Shown: positions 33,305-42,287, numbered from the stretch's first letter. The stretch is 64,000 nucleotides of DNA from Myxococcus guangdongensis (GCF_024198255.1 NZ_JAJVKW010000013.1:1-64000); one strand, 5' to 3'. Program-made: numbers and translations. The notes: a model not told the origin generated them from the sequence alone.

Positions 33305-33840
33305 CTAGGAATGGATACGAAGACACTTGAAGTGGAGGCCGGTGCCGTCCAGCTTCTGATGAATGGCATGGATACGCTCGGAGAGATGGGAATCCTCTTT
33401 GGCCCGCATTGAGGCGGGCCTTCCCCTCCAGGCGTAGTAACTGGCCTCGGTGACGCTCAGTGGCCGGCACATCGTCGACACCGCACGCTCGACTTGCTTC
33501 TCACTCACGAAGCGGAACGCTTCTTAGGCGTCCCGATGCCTTCCTGCGCGAACCATGCCGCGACTTTGAGAGGATGTCGCGCTCCTCACGCAGAACCTTC
33601 ACCTCGCGCCGCAACCGGGCCAGTTCCTGCTTTTCGTCCGTTGTCAGTCCATCTTGGCGAGCGCCCTCGTCCAGCTCGCTCTGACGCACCCAATTGCACA
33701 CTGTCGTGTCCGAGACGTGGACTCCTCGGACAGACTGCTCGTCGTTCGTCCCGCATTCGCCACCTCGACGACTCGCGCTTTGAACTCCGGCGGGAATGGA
33801 TTCTTCGGCAGTGTTGGGTCCTTCTCCCACAGTTGAGCGG
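33305..33840 (-). mobile_element. second IS3-family fragment, opposite orientation
   Basis: Leftward, a damaged OrfA is recognisable from VSDTTVCNWVRQSELDEGAR, QDGLTTDEKQELARLRREVK and VLREERDILSK. The frame then shifts into the start of OrfB: SEKQVERAVSTMCRPLSVTE, ASYYAWRGRPASMRAKED and LSERIHAIHQKLDGT, after which homology is cut at about 33310. It is a different IS3 subgroup from the 32345 element and lacks the integrase core. It ends about 95 bases from the second copy of the duplicated NAD(P)-binding gene. Confidence 0.8.
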
Positions 33841-33928
33841 ACTCAACGAATCTGATACAGCTCCATTGGCGAGAGCGTTTCCCCGCGTAGGAGCGAAGAA
33901 GGCGCGCACAGGAAGCGGAGCATCCGAA

Positions 33929-34755
33929 ATTACGTTCACCAGGTAATCAATGGAGCGAGATGCAACCACGCATCTCCTCTCACCTGGTCCAAGACGAACG
34001 TCGCGACATCCGCTCGCGAGATGCTTCCTCCGTGGAAGCTGGAGAGGTCCGTGAGCGCGCGGACAGTCCCGCGCCCCGGCTTGTTGTTGAGGACGGACGG
34101 GCGAACGAGCACCCAGTCGAGCCCACTCTCCCGGACGATGGCCTCCTGCCGATCCTTGTCTGCGTACACCTTGAGCAGGAGCAGCGGGAAGAGCAGGTAG
34201 TCGAAGAGCAAGCCGCCGTGCCCGGCACTATCACCCGCGCCCATCCCCGTGATGCTGACCAGCCGTGATACCTGCTCGGCCTTCATCGCGCTCACGAGCG
34301 AGCGCGTGGCGGATGAGAGCAAGGAAACCTCGCGGAAGGGGCTGGCGGGTGTGCCGAGCGAACTGATGACGGCGTCACGGCCCTCAAGCGCCTGACGCAG
34401 GACCTTCTCGTCGCGGGCGTCTCCGACGATGAGCTTCGCGCCCTGGAGAGCACTCGCCTTCTCGGCGGAGCGCACGAGCACGGAGACGTCATACCCTCGC
34501 GCCACCGCGTCGCTGACCATCAGGCGGCCAGTGCCGCCGGTCCCGCCAAGGACCAGGAGCCTGGGCTGCGCGGACTGGCGGGTGTTGGTTTCAGAAGCCT
34601 GCATGGTTGTGACCTCGAGAGGGTGGGACGCCTCCTGAGAAGCCGTCCCGAGTTGGTGGTGCTGTTCAGAGCCGGCCTTCGGCGAGCAGCTCGCGTGTCT
34701 GCTTCAGCGTCGACAGCAAGGCGCTCTTGTAGCCCTTGTCGCCGCTCATCCACTC
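33929..34755 (-). repeat. direct repeat copy 2 (of two), about 0.83 kb
   Basis: Counterpart of 25930-26756, same orientation and roughly 8 kb away. Here the duplicated stretch continues without a break into an intact DUF1857-like gene, so this copy probably represents the original arrangement. Confidence 0.8.
33936..34604 (-). CDS. NAD(P)H-binding SDR/NmrA-like protein, copy 2
   Basis: A 222-residue paralogue of the protein at 25937-26605, with the same start (MQASETNTRQSAQPRLLVLG), Rossmann glycines GGTGGTGRLM and DWVLVRPSVL. It lies 61 bases downstream of the DUF1857-like gene, most likely as an operon under the divergent LysR regulator. An NAD(P)H-dependent reductase or isomerase role is likely but unspecified. 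Substitutions between copies are scattered and both frames are intact, so both may be functional. Confidence 0.82.
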   Translation of the reverse strand: MQASETNTRQSAQPRLLVLGGTGGTGRLMVSDAVARGYDVSVLVRSAEKASALQGAKLIVGDARDEKVLRQALEGRDAVISSLGTPASPFREVSLLSSATRSLVSAMKAEQVSRLVSITGMGAGDSAGHGGLLFDYLLFPLLLLKVYADKDRQEAIVRESGLDWVLVRPSVLNNKPGRGTVRALTDLSSFHGGSISRADVATFVLDQVRGDAWLHLAPLITW

Positions 34756-35139
34756 CTGCTCGGCCCGCTCCTCGGGGCCGTTCGGCGCGTGGCCTCGCAG
34801 GCCGAGGTAGCAATAGAAGCGCAGCTGGAGCGCGCCGTCGGCGTCCTCGAACAGCTCGTTGATGATGGCACCCTCGCGCGGGCCCGTGGCCTGGAAGAAG
34901 GTGACCTTGCGCTGCGGCTCGAACGTGATGATTTCGCGCAGCTCGGCGCCCGCGATCGTGGCTTCACGCACGATGTGAGAGGCGCTCTCCTCGACGACGT
35001 CGCAACGGGTGCAGAGACCGGGCGGGAGGAACAGCCGCGCGTCGCGGGCCTTGAGGACCAGGCCCTTCCAGGCCTGCTCGCGGGTGAGATGGGGCTCGCC
35101 TTCGGGGTTCACCGGGATGGTGGCGGACGCATAGATCAT
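34666..35139 (-). CDS. SRPBCC/AtaL-like (DUF1857) protein
   Basis: A 157-residue protein, MIYASATIPVNPEGEPHLTR at the start, matching the DUF1857/AtaL-like branch of the START/Bet v1 (SRPBCC) fold: LTREQAWKGLVLKARDARLF, CDVVEESASHIVREATI, VTFFQATGPREGAIINELFE and RFYCYLGLRG. These proteins have a ligand-binding cavity and occur near natural-product or stress genes; enzymatic activity is not established. It is divergent from the LysR gene (165 bases between starts) and upstream of the SDR gene. Its last 27 codons recur at 26667-26756. Confidence 0.78.
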   Translation of the reverse strand: MIYASATIPVNPEGEPHLTREQAWKGLVLKARDARLFLPPGLCTRCDVVEESASHIVREATIAGAELREIITFEPQRKVTFFQATGPREGAIINELFEDADGALQLRFYCYLGLRGHAPNGPEERAEQEWMSGDKGYKSALLSTLKQTRELLAEGRL

Positions 35140-35304
35140 GAGGGTCTTCCTTCTCGTGAGGGTGGGGTGTCACTCAGCCCGCCGATAGCAGGAGGGACTG
35201 GGAATCACGCCGGTTCGGGCTGCGAGCCCCCGATAACCTACCGTTTCAGATTCGGACCGCCAGACGCTATTCTTGGACGAGTCGTCTCACTGGCGGAACA
35301 CCCC

Positions 35305-36198
35305 ATGGACCTGCTCGCTCTCGCTGATTTCAATCTCGTCGCCCGACACGGGGGCTTTGGACGGGCCGCGCGCGCGGCGGGGCGCCCGAAGGCGACCCTG
35401 TCCCGCCGGGTGGCGGAACTCGAAGCGGAGCTCGACCTGCGGCTGTTCGAGCGCGGAGCGCGCACGCTGAAGCTCACCGAGGAGGGCCGGGCGCTGTTCG
35501 AACGAACAGGGGCCCTGCTGACCGAGCTCGATGAGACGGCTGCGGAGATCGCCTCAGGTGGGGACACGCCGAGAGGCAGGCTGCGCATCAGCGCGCCGTT
35601 GCTCTTCTCGCAGACCGCGATGGGGAAGCTCGCGGCCGGGTTCGCGCTGAAACATCCGGACGTCCAGCTCGAGGTCACCGCGGAGGACCGGGCCGTCGAC
35701 CTGATTGAGGAAGGTTATGACCTGGCCATTCGTGTCAATCCGGATCCAGATGAGCGATGGGTGGGCCGCAGCTTCCTGCGCGACCGGCTGGTGGTCGTCG
35801 CGAGCCCGAAGCTCGTCAGGCCTCCCAAGCAGCTCGCTGTCGCCGCCGTCGTCCGTGGCGGGGGCGACGGCAGTGCCGCCTGGAATGTCGTGACACGCAC
35901 TGGAAAGTCACGCATCGCGATCCAGCCCGTCCTTCGCCTCTCGTCGCTCATCATGGTCCGCGATGCGGTCCGCGCGGGTGTCGGCGCCGCACGCCTGCCC
36001 ATTTCACTGGTGAGTCACGACCTGGCCGCCGGAAGGCTGGTGCACTGGGGTGATGTCGAGGGACCCGACATCACGCTGTGGACGCTCTACCCCTCGCGGC
36101 GGCTGTTGAGCGCGCGTGTCTCCGCCTTCCTCGATTACTTGAAGGCAGCCTTTCCCGAGGGGAAGCCTGACGAGCTGGCCGCCTACATCGGCGGATGA
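35305..36198 (+). CDS. LysR-family transcriptional regulator
   Basis: A 297-residue LTTR from MDLLALADFNLVARHGGFGR. The winged HTH is standard (AARAAGRPKATLSRRVAELE, LFERGARTLKLTEEG) and the effector domain begins RGRLRISAPLLFSQTAMGKL. It is most like the CrgA/DsdC-type group that acts on an adjacent divergent operon. The divergent DUF1857-SDR pair is therefore the expected target, through the 35140-35304 spacer. Its 3' end overlaps the convergent MFS gene by 16 bases. The longer open frame upstream is the antisense of the DUF1857 gene. Confidence 0.88.
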   Translation: MDLLALADFNLVARHGGFGRAARAAGRPKATLSRRVAELEAELDLRLFERGARTLKLTEEGRALFERTGALLTELDETAAEIASGGDTPRGRLRISAPLLFSQTAMGKLAAGFALKHPDVQLEVTAEDRAVDLIEEGYDLAIRVNPDPDERWVGRSFLRDRLVVVASPKLVRPPKQLAVAAVVRGGGDGSAAWNVVTRTGKSRIAIQPVLRLSSLIMVRDAVRAGVGAARLPISLVSHDLAAGRLVHWGDVEGPDITLWTLYPSRRLLSARVSAFLDYLKAAFPEGKPDELAAYIGG

Positions 36199-37394
36199 GT
36201 TGCCTGGATGGGTTCAGACGGCCCACCCGTCGGCGCGCGAGGCTGGGAGCGGGTCGCCCCCCAGAAGAGCGCCGCCCCCGCGAGGCTGAGCGCCACGGCG
36301 ACCCACGCCGGCGCCAGATAGCCATACCCCGCCGCGAGCACCAGGCTCCCCAGCCACGCCCCGGCGGCGTTGGCCATGTTCAACGCGGAATGCGACATGG
36401 ACGCGGCCAACGAGGGCGCATCCGGCGACGCCTCCATCAGCCGCACCTGGACGGCGGGCCCCAGGAGCGACGCGGTGAAGCCGATGAGGAACACCAACGG
36501 CACCGCCGCCCAGAGCGACGTCGCCAGCAGCGCGAACAGCACCATCACCAGCGTCACGCCACCAAACCCGCTCCACATCGCGAGCGTCACCGAGCGGTCC
36601 GTGAGCTTCCCGCCCCAGAGCGTGCCCGCCGTCATGCCCATGCCGAAGAGCGCGAGCACCAGCGGCAACGCGGACTCGGGCAGCCCCGCCACGCGAGTCA
36701 TCGTGGGCGCGATGTAGCTGTAGACGGCGAAGAGCCCGCCGAAGCCCACGGCGCCCACCACCACCGTCCACCACACCTGGGGCCGCTTGAGGGCGCCCAG
36801 TTCCTGGCGCACGCTGGAGCCCCCCAGCGACGCCACGTGCGGCACCCAGCGCCAGAGGGCAATGAGCGTCACCACCCCGATGGCGCCCACCAGCAGGTAC
36901 GTGCTGCGCCACCCCAGCCGCTGCCCCAGGAAGGTGGCCAACGGAACCCCGATGATGTTCGCCACGGTGAGCCCGGCCATGAGCAGCGCCACCGCGCGCC
37001 CCTTCTTCCCCGGCCCCAAGAGCGCCGCGCCCACCACGGAGCCCACGCCGAAGTACGCGCCGTGAGGCAGCCCCGCGACGAACCGGGCCAGGATGAGCGT
37101 GTCGAGGGTGGGCGCCAACGCGGACGCCGCGTTGCCCACGGTGAACGCCACCATCAGGAGCAGCAGCAGCGACCGGCGTGACATGCGCGCCGTCGCGATG
37201 GCCACCAGCGGCGCCCCCACGACGACGCCCAACGCGTAGGCCGCGATGACGTAGCCGGCCTTGGGAATCGTCGTGCCCAGGCCGGTGGCGATGAGCGGGA
37301 GGATGCCCATGGAGGCGAACTCGGTCGTACCGATGCCAAAGCCGCCCATGGACAGGGCCAGGAGGGCCCACGCGGCTGCGTCCTGCTTCTTCAC
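36183..37394 (-). CDS. MFS transporter, DHA1/AraJ-like efflux
   Basis: A 403-residue, 12-helix permease. The start at GTG 37394 (KKQDAAAWALLALSMGGFGI) has GGAG five bases upstream. GIGTTEFASMGILPLIATGL is the AraJ/YdhP/Cmr-type TM1 signature, and the loop 2-3 motif appears as ATARMSRRSLLLLL. Helix 5 carries the antiporter-like GLTVANIIGVPLATFLGQRL. It probably exports sugars, drugs or metabolites in exchange for protons. Upstream lies an array of GACTCGGCA boxes (37449-37523), so expression is likely controlled there. Confidence 0.85.
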   Translation of the reverse strand: MKKQDAAAWALLALSMGGFGIGTTEFASMGILPLIATGLGTTIPKAGYVIAAYALGVVVGAPLVAIATARMSRRSLLLLLMVAFTVGNAASALAPTLDTLILARFVAGLPHGAYFGVGSVVGAALLGPGKKGRAVALLMAGLTVANIIGVPLATFLGQRLGWRSTYLLVGAIGVVTLIALWRWVPHVASLGGSSVRQELGALKRPQVWWTVVVGAVGFGGLFAVYSYIAPTMTRVAGLPESALPLVLALFGMGMTAGTLWGGKLTDRSVTLAMWSGFGGVTLVMVLFALLATSLWAAVPLVFLIGFTASLLGPAVQVRLMEASPDAPSLAASMSHSALNMANAAGAWLGSLVLAAGYGYLAPAWVAVALSLAGAALFWGATRSQPRAPTGGPSEPIQATHPPM

Positions 37395-37448
37395 GATGTC
37401 TCCGCTCGAAGGGAGGCCGGCCTTGTCTTCATGCCGGCAACCCTGCAC

Positions 37449-37523
37449 GACTCGGCATGCCTCCGCCGGACTCGGCACATGTCTAACGAAATGGCCTGAC
37501 TCGGCAACACGCAATGCCGAATC
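37449..37523. promoter_or_regulatory. repeated GACTCGGCA boxes upstream of MFS gene
   Basis: GACTCGGCA occurs at 37449-37457, 37469-37477 and 37498-37506, and an inverted near-copy TGCCGAATC at 37515-37523. The spacings (20 then 29 bases) put the boxes close to whole helical turns. They lie 55-130 bases upstream of the MFS start, fitting a multi-site operator for an unidentified regulator. Confidence 0.55.
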
Positions 37524-37574
37524 GGGAAAGCACCGAGAACCATGGCCACCACGAGCGGCACACTTCCGACAGGC

Positions 37575-38456
37575 TCAGAAGAGGCTGACCTTCTGATACA
37601 GCCCGTAGCCCGCGTCTCGCTTCATCCACAGGAACCGGCGCCCCTCCGTGACGCCGTCCGAGGTGACCTGGAGCGTGTGGTCCGTCCCCTTCTCCAGGCA
37701 CTCGACCAACCAACCGTCTCCGAGGAGCTTGCAGTCCAGCGCCTCGACCGAGGGGCTTCGGACCGCCCAGTCACCGGCCTCCGCGAGTCCCTCCCAGTCC
37801 ATGACCTCCCGGCGGGCCAGCAACTTCGCATCGCCGATTCCCGTCAGACGGACAGTCTCCTGGATGGAGGGCGTCAGGCGCGCGGTGAACGCCTTGAAGT
37901 TCTTCGCCTGGAGCAACTGCTGCAGCTCGGCAATCCTGGCGTGGACCTGCTTCTTCTCCTCGTCGCTCCACGCGATCTTCTTGCCGGTCCGCCAGAGAGG
38001 CGGCTTCAGGCCCTTGGGCGCGGTGAAGACGAGCGGGGTCTTCACCTGGATGTCCCCGACGTCGGAGTAGGTCTCCGTCATCGCCAGGTCCTTCCCCACC
38101 TTCACCGAGAGCGTCTGCAGCTTCCCCTGGACCGTCTCCGAATCGCCGTCGACTTCCACCCGGAGCGTGTTCTCCCCAGGCACCACGAAGTGCTGGATGG
38201 GGAAGCCTCGCCGAATCTCGGGTTCCTGCTCCTCCTCCGGGCTGCCCACGCGATGCTGGTAGACGGGGATGTCGTTCACGAACAGCCGGAGCCGCGCTTG
38301 CGGCGGGTAGGTGAACTCCACGACGAACTGGTCGGGAATCTTGCCCGCGGGCTTGGACTTGAGCCGCACCTGCGCATGCGCCGCGTCCACGAACGCGAGC
38401 CCCCACAACAGAAGCATGAAGCCCGCGCTCTTCGACAGCCACTGACCCGCGCTCAC
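37575..38456 (-). CDS. secreted protein of unknown function
   Basis: A 293-residue protein beginning at GTG 38456 with GGAGG six bases upstream. The signal peptide is GFMLLLWGLAFVDAAHAQ with cleavage near AHA-Q. The first half is beta-sandwich-like (VVEFTYPPQARLRLFVNDIP, VPGENTLRVEVDGDSE), as in domains that pack against exported complexes. The second half is helical and then beta (EKKQVHARIAELQQLLQAKN, LDCKLLGDGWLVECLEKG). No family is recognised. It lies downstream of the second DUF1592/DUF1552 pair on the same strand but is separated by a hairpin. Confidence 0.6.
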   Translation of the reverse strand: MSAGQWLSKSAGFMLLLWGLAFVDAAHAQVRLKSKPAGKIPDQFVVEFTYPPQARLRLFVNDIPVYQHRVGSPEEEQEPEIRRGFPIQHFVVPGENTLRVEVDGDSETVQGKLQTLSVKVGKDLAMTETYSDVGDIQVKTPLVFTAPKGLKPPLWRTGKKIAWSDEEKKQVHARIAELQQLLQAKNFKAFTARLTPSIQETVRLTGIGDAKLLARREVMDWEGLAEAGDWAVRSPSVEALDCKLLGDGWLVECLEKGTDHTLQVTSDGVTEGRRFLWMKRDAGYGLYQKVSLF

Positions 38457-38509
38457 GAACGACCTCCATGACTCACACCCAAGATGGGAGTCGAGGATAC
38501 CAGCTCGAA

Positions 38510-38529
38510 GCCGGGCCAGAGAACCCGGC
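38510..38529 (-). terminator. hairpin after second DUF1552 gene
   Basis: GCCGGG and CCCGGC are separated by eight bases, 12 bases beyond the leftward DUF1552 stop at 38542. Modest stem; probable terminator. Confidence 0.4.
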
Positions 38530-38541
38530 CGTGCTCACCGC

Positions 38542-39939
38542 TCAGCCATACAGCTCGCTCAGCGGTCCCTGCGCGATGCGCGTGCTGCCCTCCTGCCCGA
38601 AGGTGTTGAAGTCCGCGTCTCCGAACGCGTGGCCGAGCGTGTTGAAGAGGTTGGAGACCTGCCGGTTCCGGGCCGCGTCGAACTTCGGGTAGACGACCGT
38701 GCGACCGTCCGTCTTCAGGCCCAGCGCGTTGCCACCCACCACGAGCTTCGGCCACTCCCGCGACGTCGAGTGGTGCTGCTCGCCGTTGTCGGACATGAAG
38801 ACGATGGCGGTGTGGTCCAGCATCGAGCCGCTCGCGCCGACCTCGGGCGTGGCGGCCAGCGTCCGCGCCAGGTTGGCGACGAGCTGCACGTGGCGCCGGG
38901 TCACCTCGGCGACGCGGTCCCAGTTCTGCCCCGCGTCCAGGCCGTGCTGCAGATTGTGTCGCGCGACGTCGGCCACGTCCGCGCCGTAGGCGACGTCGAA
39001 GCCCGAGGTCCCCGTCGCCAGCACCACCGTGTTCGTCAGCCCGCCCAGCAGCGACGCCGTGGCGATCTGGAACTGCGCCTCGAACCACTTCAGCGAGTCG
39101 GGCGGTGAGCCCGCGCCGGTGATGAGCGGGTTGTCCTTCGGCGCCGGCGGCAGGTAGGGCCGTACGCGGTCCGCCATGCCACCGAGCTGGTCCTCCCGCG
39201 TGCGCAGCGACTCGAGCGACGCGAGGTAGCGCTCCAGCTTCAGCCGCTCGTTCGAGTTGCCCCTGAACTCCGCCAACGCCTTGCGCGAGTCGGCCAGCGC
39301 GAAGTCGAAGAGCATCTTGCGATCTCTCCCGTTCGTCGAGCCGCCCAGCAGCGAGCCGAAGGTGCTGTCGAACGCGAGCGACGGGTTGACGATGATGCCC
39401 GCGGGCTTGCGGGGCCCGAGCGCGCACGTCTCATAGACAATCGACACGCGCGCGGAGCTGGTGCCCAGGCGCAGCACGTCGAACGGTGCCCCCCGGCGCA
39501 GGCGCGGCGCAATCACCGCGTCGAAGGTCGCGCCCGCGCCGTTCACCGCGCAGCTCAAGGCCCCCGTCCCGCTGGAGTGACCTCCACCCGCGATGAGGCT
39601 CGAGAGCCCCAGCAGCACGGCGGAGCGATTCACCAGGTCGAGGTTCCCGGAAGACGACGCCAACGGCCCCAGACAGGCCGCGGTGGCCAGGTTGTCGCCC
39701 TCGCGCACCAGCGGCGTGTCCTTGTACGCATCCCAGAAGATGCGGTCGGTGGTGGTGGCGCGCCCCCCCAGCGCCGTGCGGGTGCCCGCGCTCAGGAGCG
39801 CGCGCGGGTAGACACCATTGCACTCGAGGACCAGCACCAGGCGCGCCGGCGGCTTGGACGTCTGGGCGTGGACCTCATGGAAGTAGGGCGCGAAGAGGCC
39901 GGCGGCCATGCCCTTCAGGACGGTTCGTCGCGAGAACAT
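38542..39939 (-). CDS. DUF1552 Tat-exported protein, second copy
   Basis: A protein of about 465 residues beginning MFSRRTVLKGMAAGLFAPYF, a Tat signal, with GGAG upstream of the ATG. An overlapping GTG at 39948 is also possible. DUF1552 features are RTREDQLGGMADRVRPYLPP, VFMSDNGEQHHSTSREWPKL and the C-terminal VSNLFNTLGHAFGD. It is coupled to the DUF1592 gene immediately upstream, mirroring the pair at 11.5-14.7 kb though with much diverged sequence. The SDNGEQHHS segment resembles a metal-dependent hydrolase active site (alkaline-phosphatase/sulfatase-like DUF1501 relatives). This is inference only. Confidence 0.75.
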   Translation of the reverse strand: MFSRRTVLKGMAAGLFAPYFHEVHAQTSKPPARLVLVLECNGVYPRALLSAGTRTALGGRATTTDRIFWDAYKDTPLVREGDNLATAACLGPLASSSGNLDLVNRSAVLLGLSSLIAGGGHSSGTGALSCAVNGAGATFDAVIAPRLRRGAPFDVLRLGTSSARVSIVYETCALGPRKPAGIIVNPSLAFDSTFGSLLGGSTNGRDRKMLFDFALADSRKALAEFRGNSNERLKLERYLASLESLRTREDQLGGMADRVRPYLPPAPKDNPLITGAGSPPDSLKWFEAQFQIATASLLGGLTNTVVLATGTSGFDVAYGADVADVARHNLQHGLDAGQNWDRVAEVTRRHVQLVANLARTLAATPEVGASGSMLDHTAIVFMSDNGEQHHSTSREWPKLVVGGNALGLKTDGRTVVYPKFDAARNRQVSNLFNTLGHAFGDADFNTFGQEGSTRIAQGPLSELYG

Positions 39940-39944
39940 GGCGG

Positions 39945-42287
39945 TCACTCTCCAGCCCGCGGCACGCGCCGCGTCTTCCAGGTGTCACTGGTCATCAGCG
40001 TGGTCAGCATCTTGGAGAACGAGCCGTTGTTCGCGTCGTAGGCCTGCTCCATCTGCGTCAGCGTGCAGGCGTCGCTCGCGTTCTCCGGGCGGCCCATGAA
40101 GTAGCGGAAGGTCTGTCTCAGGAAGCAGCGCTTCACGTGCCGCGAGGTCGCCAGGCGCTCGCTCAACTCCACCGCGTCTCTCACCGGGCCGTCCAGCGCG
40201 GGGTCCGGCATCGCCGTGAGCGTCGAGCTCCCGTCCGGCGTCGTCCACCCTCCACTCGGGGAGTGGTCCCTGGCGCGCAGGAAGCCCGCGTGGTTGTAGA
40301 TTTCGAACGGCAGGCCGAGCGGCTCCATCAGGCGGTGGCAGCCCTGACACTGCGCGCCGGCGGTCGCCTCCTGCAGACGGCGGCGCGCGTTCTTGTCGGG
40401 AGCGTGAGCGCCGACCTGCGCCGCCACCTGCACGCTGCTGAGCGGCGGGACGAAGCCGCACAGGAGGTTCTCGCGCACCCACTTGCCGCGGTGGACGATG
40501 GACGGGTCGTCCTCGAAGTTGCCGCCGTGCGAGGCCAGCCACACCGGGTGGGTCAGCACGCCCGCGCGCTCGGTGGCGGGCAGCGTCTTCCAGCGGCCCG
40601 CGATGGTCGCCGGCAGGACTTCGCTGACGTTGTAGGGGTGCGACAGGCCCTTGTGCGAGTCGTATGCCGCGTTCTGCATCGAGGGCACGTAGAAGGTGCG
40701 CGTGGTGAGCAGGTTCGCCAGCACGTCCTTGTCCTCGACGACCACCCGGGCAATCAGGTCGTCGAACTGCTGGATGAAGGTCGGCTCCAGCGGATGGAAG
40801 TTGGTGAGCAGGTTGTCGTAGGAGACGGCGCTGATGTAGCCGAGCCCCTCGATTTCGAAGCGCGACGTCGCCGCCGGGGACTCCTTGAACACCGCGGACA
40901 CGTGCCCATAGCCGAGCCACTCGCGGAAGAAGCCCGCGACGCCGTCACCCAGCCAGTACTGTCCGCGCTTGCCGCGCTGCTCCTCGTTGTAGTCCTGCAC
41001 CAGGTCGAAGCGCGGAGTGCCGTTCTGGTGGGCGTCCACGCCGCCCAGGTATTTCTTGATGAGGGCAGTGGTCGTCGCATCCTGCGCGAGCGAGCCATCC
41101 TTCGCGGCGGTGGCCACGTCCGCCAGGTGCCCCTCCAGGGGCGCGGAGTAGTGCGGCCACACGAAGCTCGGCGTGGCCGAGGGCGCACGTCCTCCCAGCG
41201 CATAGGCCAGCTGCGAGCCCAGCTCGAGGCCGGTCAGCGTCACGCGGCCGTCGGCCGGCTCGCCGCCCATCTCGCGGCGGAACATGGCGCCGGTCATCAT
41301 CCACGCGGCGTTGGAGATGCGCGTGATGGAGTCCGCGCGGATGGCCGCGGACTTGCTCGGCTCCTGCGCGATGACCTCGGTGGCGAAGGCGGTGAGGCGG
41401 GTGAGCTCATCCTCGGTGGGCGGGCGGAAGAACACGCCGAACTCGAGCATCTGGCCCAGGTGGAAGCGCTTGCAGGTGTCGCTCGGGTTCGCGTCGTTGA
41501 ACATGCAGTTGAAGCGGCTGTTGGTGAAGACACGCTCCATCCGGTTTCCGTCCGGGTAGCTCATCGTCCACGGCGAGGCGGCCTCGCCGACGACCGGCAG
41601 GAAGAGCTCCACCGTGGCCTCGTCCAGCGTCTCGTCCGTGGCCCAGGAGCTGTACTGCTCGATGGCGCTGGGGTCGAGCGGGTTGTCGTAGAAGCTGAAC
41701 CCCGTCCAGCTGCGCTCGACCGAGCCACCGACGTTGCGCGTGAACTCGCGCCGGTTCATGCGGCGGATGCGCGTCGGCGCATCCGAGCGCACGCCCTCGG
41801 TGCAGCTGAAGAGCGTGGACTGTTCGAGCAGGTTGGGCTCGGCCACCTCCGGCACGGGCGGGCCGCTGGTGCCCCCGCAGAGGGGCATCCCCTCCCCTAT
41901 CCACGCCTCGAGCGCGGCGAGCTCCGCTGCGCTCGCGCGCTCATGGGGAGCGGGCGGCATCGGCGACGCGTCGTCGCGCATGCGGATGAGCGCGCGTTCG
42001 GCGTTGCTCAGACTCCCATCCCGCGTCGAGCTCACCCGCATGTCATGCAGGGTGCGCAGCGGCATCGTCGCCCCCTGCGCTGGCATCGCGCCGTGACAGC
42101 TGGCGCAACGCTCGGCGAGCACCGTCTGCACCACGCACGCGGACGCCAGGCCCCCATCGGGCCCACCTCCACCATCGGGGTCCCCTGGGTTGTTGGGGCC
42201 TGCGTCGGGGGTGTCGTTGGGCCCGTTGGAGGAGCCCTTGCACGCAACGAGGCTCAACAGTCCAGCCAGCAGGAGGACTCGTTTCAT
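39945..42287 (-). CDS. DUF1592/DUF1588-type cytochrome-like lipoprotein, second copy
   Basis: A 780-residue lipoprotein (LLLAGLLSLVACKG lipobox) with an Asp/Pro/Gly-rich tether. It differs from the first copy by an extra N-terminal cytochrome domain with CASCH (AERCASCHGAMPAQG) and Met-containing strands. The PSD/DUF1592-1588-1585 region follows, with REFTRNVGGSVERSW, REWLGYGHVSAVFKESPAAT, AGVLTHPVWLASHGGN and a second haem motif CQGCH in AQCQGCHRLMEPLGLPFE. Two haems per chain are therefore expected. It is translationally coupled to DUF1552. Function unknown; an exported redox enzyme on a polymer or surface substrate is plausible. Confidence 0.78.
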   Translation of the reverse strand: MKRVLLLAGLLSLVACKGSSNGPNDTPDAGPNNPGDPDGGGGPDGGLASACVVQTVLAERCASCHGAMPAQGATMPLRTLHDMRVSSTRDGSLSNAERALIRMRDDASPMPPAPHERASAAELAALEAWIGEGMPLCGGTSGPPVPEVAEPNLLEQSTLFSCTEGVRSDAPTRIRRMNRREFTRNVGGSVERSWTGFSFYDNPLDPSAIEQYSSWATDETLDEATVELFLPVVGEAASPWTMSYPDGNRMERVFTNSRFNCMFNDANPSDTCKRFHLGQMLEFGVFFRPPTEDELTRLTAFATEVIAQEPSKSAAIRADSITRISNAAWMMTGAMFRREMGGEPADGRVTLTGLELGSQLAYALGGRAPSATPSFVWPHYSAPLEGHLADVATAAKDGSLAQDATTTALIKKYLGGVDAHQNGTPRFDLVQDYNEEQRGKRGQYWLGDGVAGFFREWLGYGHVSAVFKESPAATSRFEIEGLGYISAVSYDNLLTNFHPLEPTFIQQFDDLIARVVVEDKDVLANLLTTRTFYVPSMQNAAYDSHKGLSHPYNVSEVLPATIAGRWKTLPATERAGVLTHPVWLASHGGNFEDDPSIVHRGKWVRENLLCGFVPPLSSVQVAAQVGAHAPDKNARRRLQEATAGAQCQGCHRLMEPLGLPFEIYNHAGFLRARDHSPSGGWTTPDGSSTLTAMPDPALDGPVRDAVELSERLATSRHVKRCFLRQTFRYFMGRPENASDACTLTQMEQAYDANNGSFSKMLTTLMTSDTWKTRRVPRAGE

